A DNA stretch of 26,270 nt from Syntrophomonas sp. Its GTDB lineage: Bacteria > Bacillota > Syntrophomonadia > Syntrophomonadales > Syntrophomonadaceae. The DNA is taken from NCBI GenBank assembly GCA_028693695.1, contig JAQUUV010000005.1, positions 1 to 26,270 of the forward strand, given 5' to 3'. Position numbers and translations under genes: made by a program. The notes beneath the pieces were generated by a model. That model saw only the letters and a program-made list of their open reading frames with translations, did not search any database and was not told the origin of the DNA. Positions 8,494-16,152 of this stretch are shown here, one piece after another (position 1 is the first letter of the stretch; every line of letters begins with the position of its first letter).

Positions 8494-8533
8494 TCAGGGA
8501 ATAAACCAGCTTATTTCTTGACATTCCCTAATT
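8494..8533 (+). repeat. Dispersed intergenic repeat, copy E
   Basis: The right arm (8505-8533) matches the other copies at about 21 of 24 core positions (AGCTTATTTCTTGACATTCC against AGTTTATTTCTTGATAGTCC). AGGGAAT (8496-8502) pairs with ATTCCCT (8523-8529), so an rmuC transcript starting upstream would carry this hairpin in its 5' leader. The copy is short, like the internally deleted copies at 12.5 and 14.6 kb. Confidence 0.6.
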
Positions 8534-8670
8534 ACATTGTATATGAACTGGAGTTCGGAAGGAAATGGAAAATAGATTTGATGGGCCTAAAGGTTAAGCT
8601 AAAAAAGTACGATAATTGAGGAGAAGTGCTTAGCAAAAAGCCCGGAGATATAGGTGCTTATTAAGGTCTG

Positions 8671-8690
8671 TGTTATAATGTGAGTATAAT
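8671..8690 (+). promoter_or_regulatory. Extended -10 promoter candidate for the PAS-GGDEF-HD-GYP gene
   Basis: TGTTATAAT (8671-8679) is a TG-n-TATAAT extended -10, and a second TATAAT lies at 8685-8690. No strong -35 is seen. The site is about 70-80 bases before the TTG start at 8757. The rest of the 8534-8756 gap shows nothing else recognisable. Confidence 0.45.
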
Positions 8691-8756
8691 TAATCTGTAC
8701 AGCTATTTCCCGAGTTGCCGCCCAGTCCTGAGCACTCTTTCTGAGGAGGCCATGAA

Positions 8757-10988
8757 TTGAAGAATATTTCAAGGGAATATGAAATAGAACCAGAAGGAGC
8801 AGGGGACTGCTATGCTGAACGGTTGGAACTTGGGGAGCGCGAAGCACTTCTACGCCAGATAACCGATAATATGGTAGATTTGGTTATGATGATAAATTCC
8901 AACTCCGAGATTACATATGTCAGCCCATCCTACCGGAAGGTGTTAGGAGGTAGATCAGAATACCTCCTGGGTAAATCTTGGATTAATTTAATCCATCCTG
9001 AGGACCAGCCGAAATTCCTAGCTGTCATAGAAAACGCTCGTGCTACTCGTTTGCCGATTAAATGGGAGTACCGTGCTCGTCATGAAGAAGGTCATTATTT
9101 ATGGATGGAGTCGGTGGGAAATCCCTTAGCGGTGGAGGTGGGTGGTGGCTACATTGTAAGTACTCGCGACATTAGTCACCGTAAGAGAAGCGAGGAAGCG
9201 TTGCAGGAAAGCGAAAAGAATTACAGTTCGCTGTTTAACTCCATGCAGGAGGGATTCGTACTTTGGGAAACTGTTTATAACTCAGCAGGGGAGCCTGAAG
9301 ATTACCGGTTTCTCAATGTGAATCCGGCATTTGAAAAGATCATGCAAGTAAAAAAACGAGAAATAAACGGCCGCTTGCTTTCGGAAACTAGCTTAGGTTT
9401 AGAGAATTACTGGATGGATAGCTTTGCCCAGGTGGTCCGTACTAGGCAACCCTACAATTATGAAGGATATAACAGGACTATACAGTGTTACCTGGAGACT
9501 TTTATTTTCACTCCAGGAGACAATCTGCTGGCAGCCCTTTTTATTGATGTAACCCGGCGCAAAATGGTGGAGAATCAGCTAGAAAGAGAACGAGAATGGA
9601 TGACGGTAACCCTGGGTTCTATTGGTGAAGGGGTGATTGCTACTGATGTCTCCGGGAAGGTGCTTTTAATTAACCGGGTCGCGTCTGATTTGCTGGGATG
9701 GCCAGAGGCTAAAGCGATTGGCCGATACTTAAGTGAATTATTGAACACTGTCGATGATATTAATAGAAGTTTTTATACCCAGCATTTGCAGCGTATAACT
9801 CAGGCTGAAGAGGAAATGGAAATCGGTGGCAATACGATTAGTATCGTTAGGAACGGGGAGCGAAGGATACTTTCTAATAGCGCTGCCTCAATCAGGGACA
9901 TCGACGGACAAATCATCGGTACGGTTATGATTATACGCGACGTAACTGAGACAATGAGGAATGAGGCTAAAATCGAGCGTTTAAGTTATATTGACAAGCT
10001 TACTGGTTTATATAACCGCGCTTATGTGGATCGTATATTGGCAGACGAGGAGGTAACCAGTCAGTTACCTTTTAGCCTGATTATGGGTGATATCGATGGT
10101 TTGAAATTGACGAATGATGTCTTTGGCCATCATGCTGGGGATAATCTGCTGGTTAACATAGCGAAGGTGATAAGAGGCTGTTGTCGTGAGAGTGACATCA
10201 TGGCCCGCTGGGGTGGAGATGAGTTTTTGATGATTTTACCCCAGACTAGCGAGAAGGTAGCTTTGCGCATTTGTGAGCGTATCGCTAGCACTTGTGCTGA
10301 GATGGAGGCGGATCCGATTGAGTTGCATATTGCTCTGGGAACTGCTACCCGAAAAAACCTGGAACAGGGAATGGATGCTTTATTTACCTTGGCAGAAGAG
10401 GATATGTATGAACACAAGATGCAGCAGAGCAAGGGCTTTCGCCAGGCTATCCTATCCAAACTTGAAAAGGACCTTTGGGCTAAGAGTAATGACACGGAGG
10501 AACATAATCACAGGTTAAGCAAGATGGCTATGGAAATCGGGGCGATACTGGGATTGGATCGATACGAGAGCGATAAGCTGGCTTTGTTGGCTTCCCTGCA
10601 TGATATTGGCAAGGTTGCTCTTCCTAAAGATATAGGGCTTAAAAAGGGGCAGCTCGAACCCGAAGAACAGGAGATTATGAAAAAACATACCGAGATTGGT
10701 TATCGCATGGCTGAGGCAATTCCTGAACTAAGGTCGATAGCGGAAGCGATTTTAGCCCATCATGAGCGATGGGATGGCTCCGGGTACCCCCGAGGGTTGA
10801 AAGGGAATGAGATACCTATTATTTCCCGTATTATTCACATAGTTGAGGTTTATGATGATATGACATATAACCGGGATGGACAGGCAATCATTGACATACA
10901 GCCGGCCATGAAGGAAATGGAAAAGGGCAGTGGGGTTCAGTTTGATCCCGTAATTGTCCAGGCCTTTTTGCAAAGCATCATGGATTAG
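8757..10988 (+). CDS. PAS-PAS-PAS-GGDEF-HD-GYP c-di-GMP turnover protein
   Basis: The 743-residue cytoplasmic sensor combines c-di-GMP synthesis and breakdown modules. Three PAS/PAC domains lie at about 32-145, 150-270 and 280-400. The GGDEF domain follows at about 405-565, with an intact GGDEF motif (486-490) and I-site RESD (477-480) at the usual five-residue spacing. The C-terminal HD-GYP domain (about 570-740) has HD of HDIGK at 615-616 and HHERWDGSGYP at 668-678. The late motif usually reading DVYDAM(T)xxRPYR is EVYDDMTYNRDGQ here, so the RPYR part is lost while the metal-binding residues remain. The TTG start has AGGAGG (8744-8749) seven bases upstream; an ATG at 8752 runs into a stop after two codons, overlapping this start. 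There is no membrane segment. Which activity dominates cannot be read from sequence. Confidence 0.9.
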   Translation: MKNISREYEIEPEGAGDCYAERLELGEREALLRQITDNMVDLVMMINSNSEITYVSPSYRKVLGGRSEYLLGKSWINLIHPEDQPKFLAVIENARATRLPIKWEYRARHEEGHYLWMESVGNPLAVEVGGGYIVSTRDISHRKRSEEALQESEKNYSSLFNSMQEGFVLWETVYNSAGEPEDYRFLNVNPAFEKIMQVKKREINGRLLSETSLGLENYWMDSFAQVVRTRQPYNYEGYNRTIQCYLETFIFTPGDNLLAALFIDVTRRKMVENQLEREREWMTVTLGSIGEGVIATDVSGKVLLINRVASDLLGWPEAKAIGRYLSELLNTVDDINRSFYTQHLQRITQAEEEMEIGGNTISIVRNGERRILSNSAASIRDIDGQIIGTVMIIRDVTETMRNEAKIERLSYIDKLTGLYNRAYVDRILADEEVTSQLPFSLIMGDIDGLKLTNDVFGHHAGDNLLVNIAKVIRGCCRESDIMARWGGDEFLMILPQTSEKVALRICERIASTCAEMEADPIELHIALGTATRKNLEQGMDALFTLAEEDMYEHKMQQSKGFRQAILSKLEKDLWAKSNDTEEHNHRLSKMAMEIGAILGLDRYESDKLALLASLHDIGKVALPKDIGLKKGQLEPEEQEIMKKHTEIGYRMAEAIPELRSIAEAILAHHERWDGSGYPRGLKGNEIPIISRIIHIVEVYDDMTYNRDGQAIIDIQPAMKEMEKGSGVQFDPVIVQAFLQSIMD

Positions 10989-11051
10989 AGTATTGGGATC
11001 TATAGAAGTGTCCAAACCTGAGACGGTAAAAATATAAAGGAGGTTTGCAAA

Positions 11052-11441
11052 ATGGAAAAGATTGAAGTGAAATTTAAGAAACTGGTTCCATGGGCTCATT
11101 TACCGGAATACGAGACTCGGGGTGCTGCAGGCTGTGACATAAGTGTTGCTTACCAGGAGGAAATCGTCCTTTATCCTAATGAGGTCAGGAGTTTTGCATC
11201 CGGCTTTGCTATGATGATTCCATCTGGGTATGAAGCGCAAATAAGAAGTCGGGCTGGTATGGCGGGAAAAGGCATCGTAGTTGCCAACGCACCTGCCACG
11301 ATTGATGGGGATCATATCGGTGAGATTAAGATTTTGCTCCTGAATGTAACCGATAAGCCGGTAAGGATTCTCCCGGGCCAAAAGGTAGCCCAGATGGTAT
11401 TCAGTCCCGTGTTACAGGCCGAATTCAAGGAGGAGAATTAA
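11052..11441 (+). CDS. dUTPase-like protein with variant motifs
   Basis: The 129-residue protein has the trimeric dUTPase fold signature. Motif I is AAGCDI (25-30), motif II region is QIRSRAGMA (63-71), motif III region is ATIDGDHIGE (82-91) and motif IV is GQKVAQMVF (109-117). dUTPase hydrolyses dUTP to dUMP and pyrophosphate. Several canonical residues differ. Motif II has Ala68 where the phosphate-contacting Ser of RPRSGLA is expected. Motif III has His88 where the uracil-stacking Tyr normally sits. The protein ends 12 residues after motif IV, with no glycine-rich motif V. Catalytic Asp85 is retained. The ATG is preceded by AGGAGG (11038-11043). It lies 63 bp after the c-di-GMP gene and 41 bp before the K+ channel gene. 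It may be a divergent dUTPase or a nucleotide-binding relative. Confidence 0.75.
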   Translation: MEKIEVKFKKLVPWAHLPEYETRGAAGCDISVAYQEEIVLYPNEVRSFASGFAMMIPSGYEAQIRSRAGMAGKGIVVANAPATIDGDHIGEIKILLLNVTDKPVRILPGQKVAQMVFSPVLQAEFKEEN

Positions 11442-11482
11442 GCGGAACTGAAAAAGTATTTTTTTCGAATTGGGGAGTTAAG

Positions 11483-12481
11483 TTGTCAGAATCCAGGCTC
11501 AAACTGTTTAGTGCCATTCTAGCTATGCTGGGCATAACGATAGTCAGTACGGGTGGGTTGGTCTACTTTGAAGGTTGGTCCATCTTTAACGCCTTCTGGG
11601 TGACCATTATTAGCCTTACTACCACCGGTTATGGGGACATCGTCCCGCAAACGATGGGTGGGAGACTCTTCCTACTCGGAGTGCTGGTCACCGGGGTGGG
11701 CATCGTAGCCTATTGCTTGGGAGCAATCATAAACATACTGGTTGAAAGTCAAATTTCTAAAATATTGGAGAAAGACAAAATGTCCAAAATTATTAATAAG
11801 TTGGATAATCATGTTATTGTCTGTGGGGCCGGCAGGGTCGGCAGTAATGTGGCATATATCCTTAAAGCTGAGCAGGTTCCCTATCTTTTGATTGAGAGGG
11901 ATGAGGAACTGGTGGGTAAAATGCGGGAGGAAGGACATCTGGTGATGTTGGGAGATGCTACCCAGGATGAAACCCTGCAGGTTGCTGGTATTCACCGAGC
12001 CAGAGGCATTATCTGCGCTCTTTCTGAAGACGCTTATAATGTTTTTGTAGTTTTGACCGCCCGGGCAATTAATCCTGGTCTTAAAATCGTGGCTAGGGCA
12101 GTAAACCCGGAAACCGTGGGTAAACTTCACCATGCCGGGGCTGACAAAGTGATATCTCCTACCCAGATAGGTGGACATCAGATGGCTATGGCTATGTTAA
12201 AACCGGCCACCGTTGAACTGGTGGATACTCTGTTTACTTCCCGCAACTTAGAGATACAGTTGGAGGAAGTGGTAATTACTGAGCAGTCATCCCTGATTCA
12301 TAAGGCGATTAAAGATGTTTTTAACCGGCGGGTAAGTAATGTTATTGTTGTCGCTATTATTCGCGATGATGGGGTAGTTATGAACCCTCAAGGCCATGAC
12401 ATCGTATTGCCGGGTGATACCTTGGTGCTTTTTGGATCGCGTCAGGATTTAGAGAAAATGGAGACCAGCAGTTTCAAGTAA
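11483..12481 (+). CDS. Two-TM potassium channel with RCK (TrkA-N/TrkA-C) domain, MthK-like
   Basis: The 332-residue protein is a ligand-gated K+ channel of the MthK type. TM1 spans about residues 8-29, the pore helix leads to the selectivity filter TTTGYGD (46-52), and TM2 spans about 61-86. The RCK domain begins at about 109 with the Rossmann motif GAGRVG (115-120) and an acidic residue E138 at the end of the second strand. A C-terminal TrkA-C subdomain spans about 245-330. It should form a tetrameric membrane pore gated by a ring of RCK domains. The TTG start is preceded by GGGGAG. Met100, just before the RCK domain, has its own GGAG (11767-11770) at 9-base spacing. That suggests a second, soluble RCK product as is known for MthK. 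A copy of the dispersed repeat begins three bases after the stop. Confidence 0.9.
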   Translation: MSESRLKLFSAILAMLGITIVSTGGLVYFEGWSIFNAFWVTIISLTTTGYGDIVPQTMGGRLFLLGVLVTGVGIVAYCLGAIINILVESQISKILEKDKMSKIINKLDNHVIVCGAGRVGSNVAYILKAEQVPYLLIERDEELVGKMREEGHLVMLGDATQDETLQVAGIHRARGIICALSEDAYNVFVVLTARAINPGLKIVARAVNPETVGKLHHAGADKVISPTQIGGHQMAMAMLKPATVELVDTLFTSRNLEIQLEEVVITEQSSLIHKAIKDVFNRRVSNVIVVAIIRDDGVVMNPQGHDIVLPGDTLVLFGSRQDLEKMETSSFK

Positions 12482-12483
12482 GG

Positions 12484-12527
12484 TTAGGGGCTATCAATGA
12501 CTAGTTTATTTTTTTATAGTCCCTTGA
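12484..12527 (+). repeat. Dispersed intergenic repeat, copy A
   Basis: The left end TTAGGGGCTATCAA (12484-12497) abuts the right end, which starts GACTAGTTTATTT (12499) and ends ATAGTCCCTTGA (12527). The ends pair as AGGGGCTAT with ATAGTCCCT (one G-T pair), so the RNA forms a hairpin that might also terminate the channel transcript. It looks like an internally deleted version of the complete element at 15188-15356. Confidence 0.65.
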
Positions 12528-12615
12528 TGAAAGCAACAGGAATATTTATCCGTAATAGAGTCAAAGGCAGGTCACTGCGTGACAAGCCCAAAGAATTACT
12601 TGAGGAGGTTTTACC

Positions 12616-14598
12616 ATGAAGTCACCTTGGGGCAAATTTCAGGCTCTATTACCGGTTGTTTTACTTTTAGTTTTTTTACTGACGGCGGGTGGGGTTACCA
12701 TAGGCCTCGCCACGCCAGATACACCTCTGTCCAAGCCACGCCCGGATTTACCAGTGATCGGCACCTATGACAATCTACTGAAGCTATTGGAAAAATCCGC
12801 AGGGCAGGCTCAGATGTACCCTTTCGGAGGCACCATAAAGATGTCAAATTCAGCACTTGGAGTAGAACGGCAAGAAGCAAGTAAAGCAGAGGCAGCTCCC
12901 AGCGCAGACCTGGGATATTCTAATACCAATGTCCAGGTACAGGGGGTTGACGAAGCTGACCTGGTAAAGACTGATGGCACATATATTTATCAGGTTAACA
13001 AGGAGCGGGTATTGATAATTGAAGCGGTACCTGCTGACCAGATGAAGGTCGTGGCTACTATTCAATTCGAAGATTCTGGATTTAATCCCGTGGATTTATA
13101 TCTGGATGCTGAAAAATTAATTGTAGTCGGAACTTATTCGCGAGATATCCCCATACTCCAAAGCGATAGCCGGGCTAATTCTAAGATCTACTCTCCTGGC
13201 CGGTTTTTTCAATCCACACGGGCGCTAATTTATAGTATTAAAGACAAAAGCCAGCCCATTAAAGAGCGGGAACTAGAGCTGGAAGGCAGCTACCTGTCTT
13301 CTCGTAAAGTGGATTCGTCCTTTTATCTCTTAACTAACAAATATCTTGATTATTACAATATTCAGAATCGGGAAGGCATTACTCCTTTATGGCGTGATAC
13401 AGTACAGGGAAATGGTTTACTAGCTGAAAAACTGGAAGAAATACACTATTTCCCGGATTGCATCAGCCCCAATTACCTCACGATAGCTGCCCTGGACTTA
13501 GGAAGACCTGAGGCCCCAGCCGACATACATAGCTATCTGGGCAGCGGGAACCAGGTGTATGCTTCTTCGCAAAGCCTTTATGTGGCTGTTAATCAGTATA
13601 CTTATACAGACCCGGCACTACCCAGTACTAGCATCGCATACCGGCCTGCAGATACCAGCACGAAGATACACAAATTCGCGCTGGAACCTGGAAAAGTGCA
13701 ATATTACGGAGCGGGAGTTGTACCAGGCACTATCCTAAACCAATTTTCTATGGATGAAAATGGCGACTACTTCCGTATCGCCACCACCAGTGGCGAAATG
13801 TGGCGGAGCGACCAGTATACTTCCCAGAACAATGTCTATATTCTAGATAAGGATTTGCAGATCTGTGGAAAAGTAGAAAACATTGCTCCAGGAGAAAGGA
13901 TTTACTCTACCCGTTTTATGGGCGACCGGGTCTATATGGTTACCTTCAAAAAGGTGGACCCCTTCTTCGTGCTGGATATTAAGGATCCCAAGAATCCAAA
14001 AATTCTAGGTAAATTGAAAATACCGGGTTACAGCGATTATTTACACCCCTATGATGAAAACCATATTATAGGTTTTGGCAAAGATACCGTGGAGACAAAC
14101 GGCTGGAATGGCCAAAGCCAGGCTTTTTATCAGGGAATGAAAATTGCCATATTTGATGTGACTGATGTCAGTAAGCCGGTGGAAATGAGCCGGGCATTGA
14201 TTGGCGACCGTGGTACCGATTCTGAGTTACTACGTAACCATAAGGCCTTGCTATTTTCCCAAGAGAAAAATCTTCTGGCATTCCCGGTGACGGTCATGGA
14301 AGTCCAAAATAAGACTGCTTCGGGCGAGAGCAAATATATTCCTGACTATGGGAGTTTTACTTTCCAGGGAGCTTACATTTACCGGATTGACCTAACTAAT
14401 GGTTTGCAGTTCAGAGGGAGTATTTCCCATATAAGTTCTGAAGATTATGCCAAGGCTGGGGACGCCTGGTTCGATTCGGACAAGAATGTGGAGAGGGTAC
14501 TTTACATCGGGGATACCCTTTATACCTTGTCGCCTGATATGATAAAAGCCCATGACTTGTCCGGTCTGTGGGAGATAAAAACTCTATCTCTGCGTTAG
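12616..14598 (+). CDS. Secreted beta-propeller domain protein (Beta_propel, PF09826-type)
   Basis: The 660-residue protein starts with a basic residue and a hydrophobic segment (about 10-32, LLPVVLLLVFLLTAGGV), a signal peptide or anchor, so it acts outside the cytoplasm. After a spacer, the block NVQVQGVDEADLVKTDG (about 105-121) opens the family domain. That block is the hallmark of secreted proteins with a C-terminal WD40-related propeller. Repeated strands with DKSQP, DIKDPKNPKILGKL and DVTDVSKPVEMSRAL mark successive blades. The function of the family is not established. The ATG is preceded by GAGGAGG (12602-12608). The TAG stop lies inside the left end of repeat copy B. Confidence 0.85.
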   Translation: MKSPWGKFQALLPVVLLLVFLLTAGGVTIGLATPDTPLSKPRPDLPVIGTYDNLLKLLEKSAGQAQMYPFGGTIKMSNSALGVERQEASKAEAAPSADLGYSNTNVQVQGVDEADLVKTDGTYIYQVNKERVLIIEAVPADQMKVVATIQFEDSGFNPVDLYLDAEKLIVVGTYSRDIPILQSDSRANSKIYSPGRFFQSTRALIYSIKDKSQPIKERELELEGSYLSSRKVDSSFYLLTNKYLDYYNIQNREGITPLWRDTVQGNGLLAEKLEEIHYFPDCISPNYLTIAALDLGRPEAPADIHSYLGSGNQVYASSQSLYVAVNQYTYTDPALPSTSIAYRPADTSTKIHKFALEPGKVQYYGAGVVPGTILNQFSMDENGDYFRIATTSGEMWRSDQYTSQNNVYILDKDLQICGKVENIAPGERIYSTRFMGDRVYMVTFKKVDPFFVLDIKDPKNPKILGKLKIPGYSDYLHPYDENHIIGFGKDTVETNGWNGQSQAFYQGMKIAIFDVTDVSKPVEMSRALIGDRGTDSELLRNHKALLFSQEKNLLAFPVTVMEVQNKTASGESKYIPDYGSFTFQGAYIYRIDLTNGLQFRGSISHISSEDYAKAGDAWFDSDKNVERVLYIGDTLYTLSPDMIKAHDLSGLWEIKTLSLR

Positions 14599-14637
14599 GG
14601 AATATTCCGTCTGGTTTATCCCTTGATAGTCCCTTAA
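14595..14637 (+). repeat. Dispersed intergenic repeat, copy B
   Basis: The right arm (14609-14637, with GGTTTATCCCTTGATAGTCC) matches copies A, C and D. The left end TTAGGGAATATTCC provides the TAG stop codon of the beta-propeller gene. AGGGA and TCCCT can pair. The copy is short, like copies A and E. Confidence 0.6.
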
Positions 14638-14661
14638 TAAGAAAAGCAAAAAGAAGATGTA

Positions 14662-14691
14662 TTGACAAATTGTGGATGAAAATAGGATAAT
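14662..14691 (+). promoter_or_regulatory. Sigma-A-type promoter for the phasin-like gene
   Basis: TTGACA (14662-14667), an 18-base spacer and GATAAT (14686-14691) form a good vegetative promoter, which leaves a leader of about 140 bases before the TTG start at 14842. Nothing else is recognisable in the leader. Confidence 0.6.
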
Positions 14692-14841
14692 AAATTTATG
14701 GGTTAATAAAACATAGAGCAACATGGCTAGAACAAAATGGATGTTGTTGTATTTATATAGTGATTTTGCATATATGTGGATAGTGGGGAAAAAGTACCCG
14801 GGAGAGAAGAGAATGATATTATTTGAGGAGGAGTTGGTATC

Positions 14842-15180
14842 TTGAAAACACAGGAACAATTAACGAAATCATTCGCCGCAGCTGATGACATGGTGAAAAA
14901 GTTTTGGGATATGTGGATGGTTGGTCTGGGCAGTGTAACATGGACTCAGGAACAAATGGAGATAATGGGTAAAAAATACCTGGAACAACGCCAAGCGGCC
15001 CGTGACGAGAGCAAAAGGGTAATTGAAGAATTGCTTAAGCAGGTTCAGAGTAATCAGGAGCAGTCACAGAAAATGGTTCAGGAAGCAGTGGGAACCTTAT
15101 TTAACACCGTTGACATGCCGTTCTCTAGCTTCTACGAGGATTTTGTTAAAAAAATGCAGGAGCTAACAAAAGCCGACTAG
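14842..15180 (+). CDS. Phasin-like / polyhydroxyalkanoate granule-associated protein
   Basis: The 112-residue protein is predicted to be almost all helix. It has an amphipathic N-terminal half with aromatic residues (KKFWDMWMVGLGSVTWTQEQ) and a charged coiled-coil-like middle (RDESKRVIEELLKQVQSNQEQ). This composition and length match small phasin-like proteins, which coat polyhydroxyalkanoate granules. The adjacent (R)-hydratase-like gene supports a storage-polymer role. The TTG start has GAGGAGGAG just upstream. There is no signal peptide. The family assignment rests on general features rather than a diagnostic motif, so another small coiled-coil protein is possible. Confidence 0.55.
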   Translation: MKTQEQLTKSFAAADDMVKKFWDMWMVGLGSVTWTQEQMEIMGKKYLEQRQAARDESKRVIEELLKQVQSNQEQSQKMVQEAVGTLFNTVDMPFSSFYEDFVKKMQELTKAD

Positions 15181-15187
15181 GTGAGCC

Positions 15188-15356
15188 CTAAGGGACAATC
15201 GAGGAATAAATAAGGCAGAATACTCCTAGGATTTTTAGCGCAAGACAAGGCGTCACCCTCCGGGTACTACTGGAGGTATTGGCACGTTTTGATAACGAAG
15301 TATAGCGCTAAAAAGACCGGAGTAAATGACTAGTTTATTTCTTGATAGTTCCTAAT
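15188..15356 (+). repeat. Palindromic dispersed element, complete copy C (MITE-like)
   Basis: The two halves of this 169-bp stretch are imperfect inverted copies of each other. The left end CTAAGGGACAATCGAGGAAT pairs with the right end from TTTATTTCTTGATAGTTCC. Further in, ACTCC pairs with GGAGT and TTTTTAGCGC (15233-15242) with GCGCTAAAAA (15305-15314). A small CTCC/GGAG hairpin sits at the centre. The right 29 bases recur at four other places in the window in the same orientation. No ORF is present. A non-autonomous miniature inverted-repeat element or a structured intergenic RNA repeat fits best. Confidence 0.65.
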
Positions 15357-15377
15357 CTGTAAAAAGGAGTATGCTAA

Positions 15378-15803
15378 GTGATAGAGCATATTTTTGAGGA
15401 GTTAAAGGTGGGCGATACCGCCTATGTGGAAAAAACCATTTCCGAATTTGATGTTTATAATTATGCCGGAATAACTGGTGATTTTAGCTGGTTGCATATC
15501 AATGAAGAGAAATCCCGGGAAGGACATTTTAAAACTAGAATTGTACATGGCATGCTTTTGGTAGGGATGATTTCCAATGTGATCGGTAACCAAATGCCAG
15601 GTGCGGGAACTATTTATGGGAGCCAGAACCTGAGGTTTATTAGACCTTGCTATATACATGATACGGTTCGAGCTCGAACCCAAGTCATAGAATTGATGCC
15701 CGCTGGTAGGGTGAAACTTAGAACCACCTGCCATAATCAGAATGGAGAACTAATTATAGACGGTGAGGCCATAGTAATTCCTCCCCGCAAACATGTAGTG
15801 TAA
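15378..15803 (+). CDS. MaoC-like (R)-specific enoyl-CoA hydratase
   Basis: The 141-residue hot-dog-fold protein has the hydratase-2 signature as YAGITGDFSWLH (about residues 29-40). The catalytic Asp and His are in the expected places, with Ser where Asn is more common. A second conserved stretch is VHGMLLVGMISNVIG. PhaJ-type enzymes convert trans-2-enoyl-CoA from beta-oxidation to (R)-3-hydroxyacyl-CoA for polyhydroxyalkanoate synthesis. The upstream phasin-like gene supports that role, but a general MaoC dehydratase is possible. The GTG start at 15378 has AAGGAG (15364-15369) eight bases upstream. The gene begins 22 bases after repeat copy C, and a hairpin follows it. Confidence 0.82.
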   Translation: MIEHIFEELKVGDTAYVEKTISEFDVYNYAGITGDFSWLHINEEKSREGHFKTRIVHGMLLVGMISNVIGNQMPGAGTIYGSQNLRFIRPCYIHDTVRARTQVIELMPAGRVKLRTTCHNQNGELIIDGEAIVIPPRKHVV

Positions 15804-15818
15804 AAAATAATTTCAAGA

Positions 15819-15852
15819 GGGGTAGCTACTGACATTTCGCCAGAGCTACCCC
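15819..15852 (+). terminator. Hairpin between convergent genes
   Basis: GGGGTAGCT (15819-15827) pairs with AGCTACCCC (15844-15852), a perfect 9-bp stem 15 bases after the hydratase stop. C and then T follow rather than a long T run. It probably ends transcription from one or both convergent sides (the minus-strand small gene ends at 15881). Confidence 0.6.
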
Positions 15853-15880
15853 CCCTTAATATAGTGAAAGGAGGGGGCGG

Positions 15881-16039
15881 CTAATCCATGGGTCCGCCTT
15901 CCCAGTACTGTCTTATTTTTCGCAGGGCATAACCCCCGAAAAACAGACCGTTAATAAATGCCACCGGTATGGCCATGGCGCCAAAGTTAATTTTCTGCTT
16001 CAAGTTACGTTGGCCAGTCACTCTTCGAAATCTCTGCAA
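15881..16039 (-). CDS. Small membrane protein, 52 residues
   Basis: I do not recognise a family. The product starts MQRFRRVTGQRNLKQKINFG, continues with a hydrophobic segment (about 18-38, AMAIPVAFINGLFFGGYAL) and ends in a short charged tail with WEGGPMD. That suggests a single-pass membrane protein with a basic, cytoplasmic N-terminus. I chose TTG 16039 because AAGGAGG lies eight bases upstream. A longer frame would start at TTG 16156, overlapping the HD-GYP stop, and add a hydrophobic 39-residue stretch, but it has no ribosome binding site. Its position directly downstream of the HD-GYP gene suggests co-transcription. Confidence 0.5.
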   Translation of the reverse strand: MQRFRRVTGQRNLKQKINFGAMAIPVAFINGLFFGGYALRKIRQYWEGGPMD

Positions 16040-16152
16040 AGTAAATCCCTCCTTTGCTTTATTTTTAGCCGAAGGGATAATAATTATAGCTGGTTTTATG
16101 TTTAAAATATAACTTAAAATGGTAATTGCGGCTGCTCGGGGAATAATAGCCC

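Noticed and set aside
15188..15356. CRISPR array or insertion sequence
   Set aside because: The repeats are not regularly spaced with unique spacers, and no transposase is encoded.
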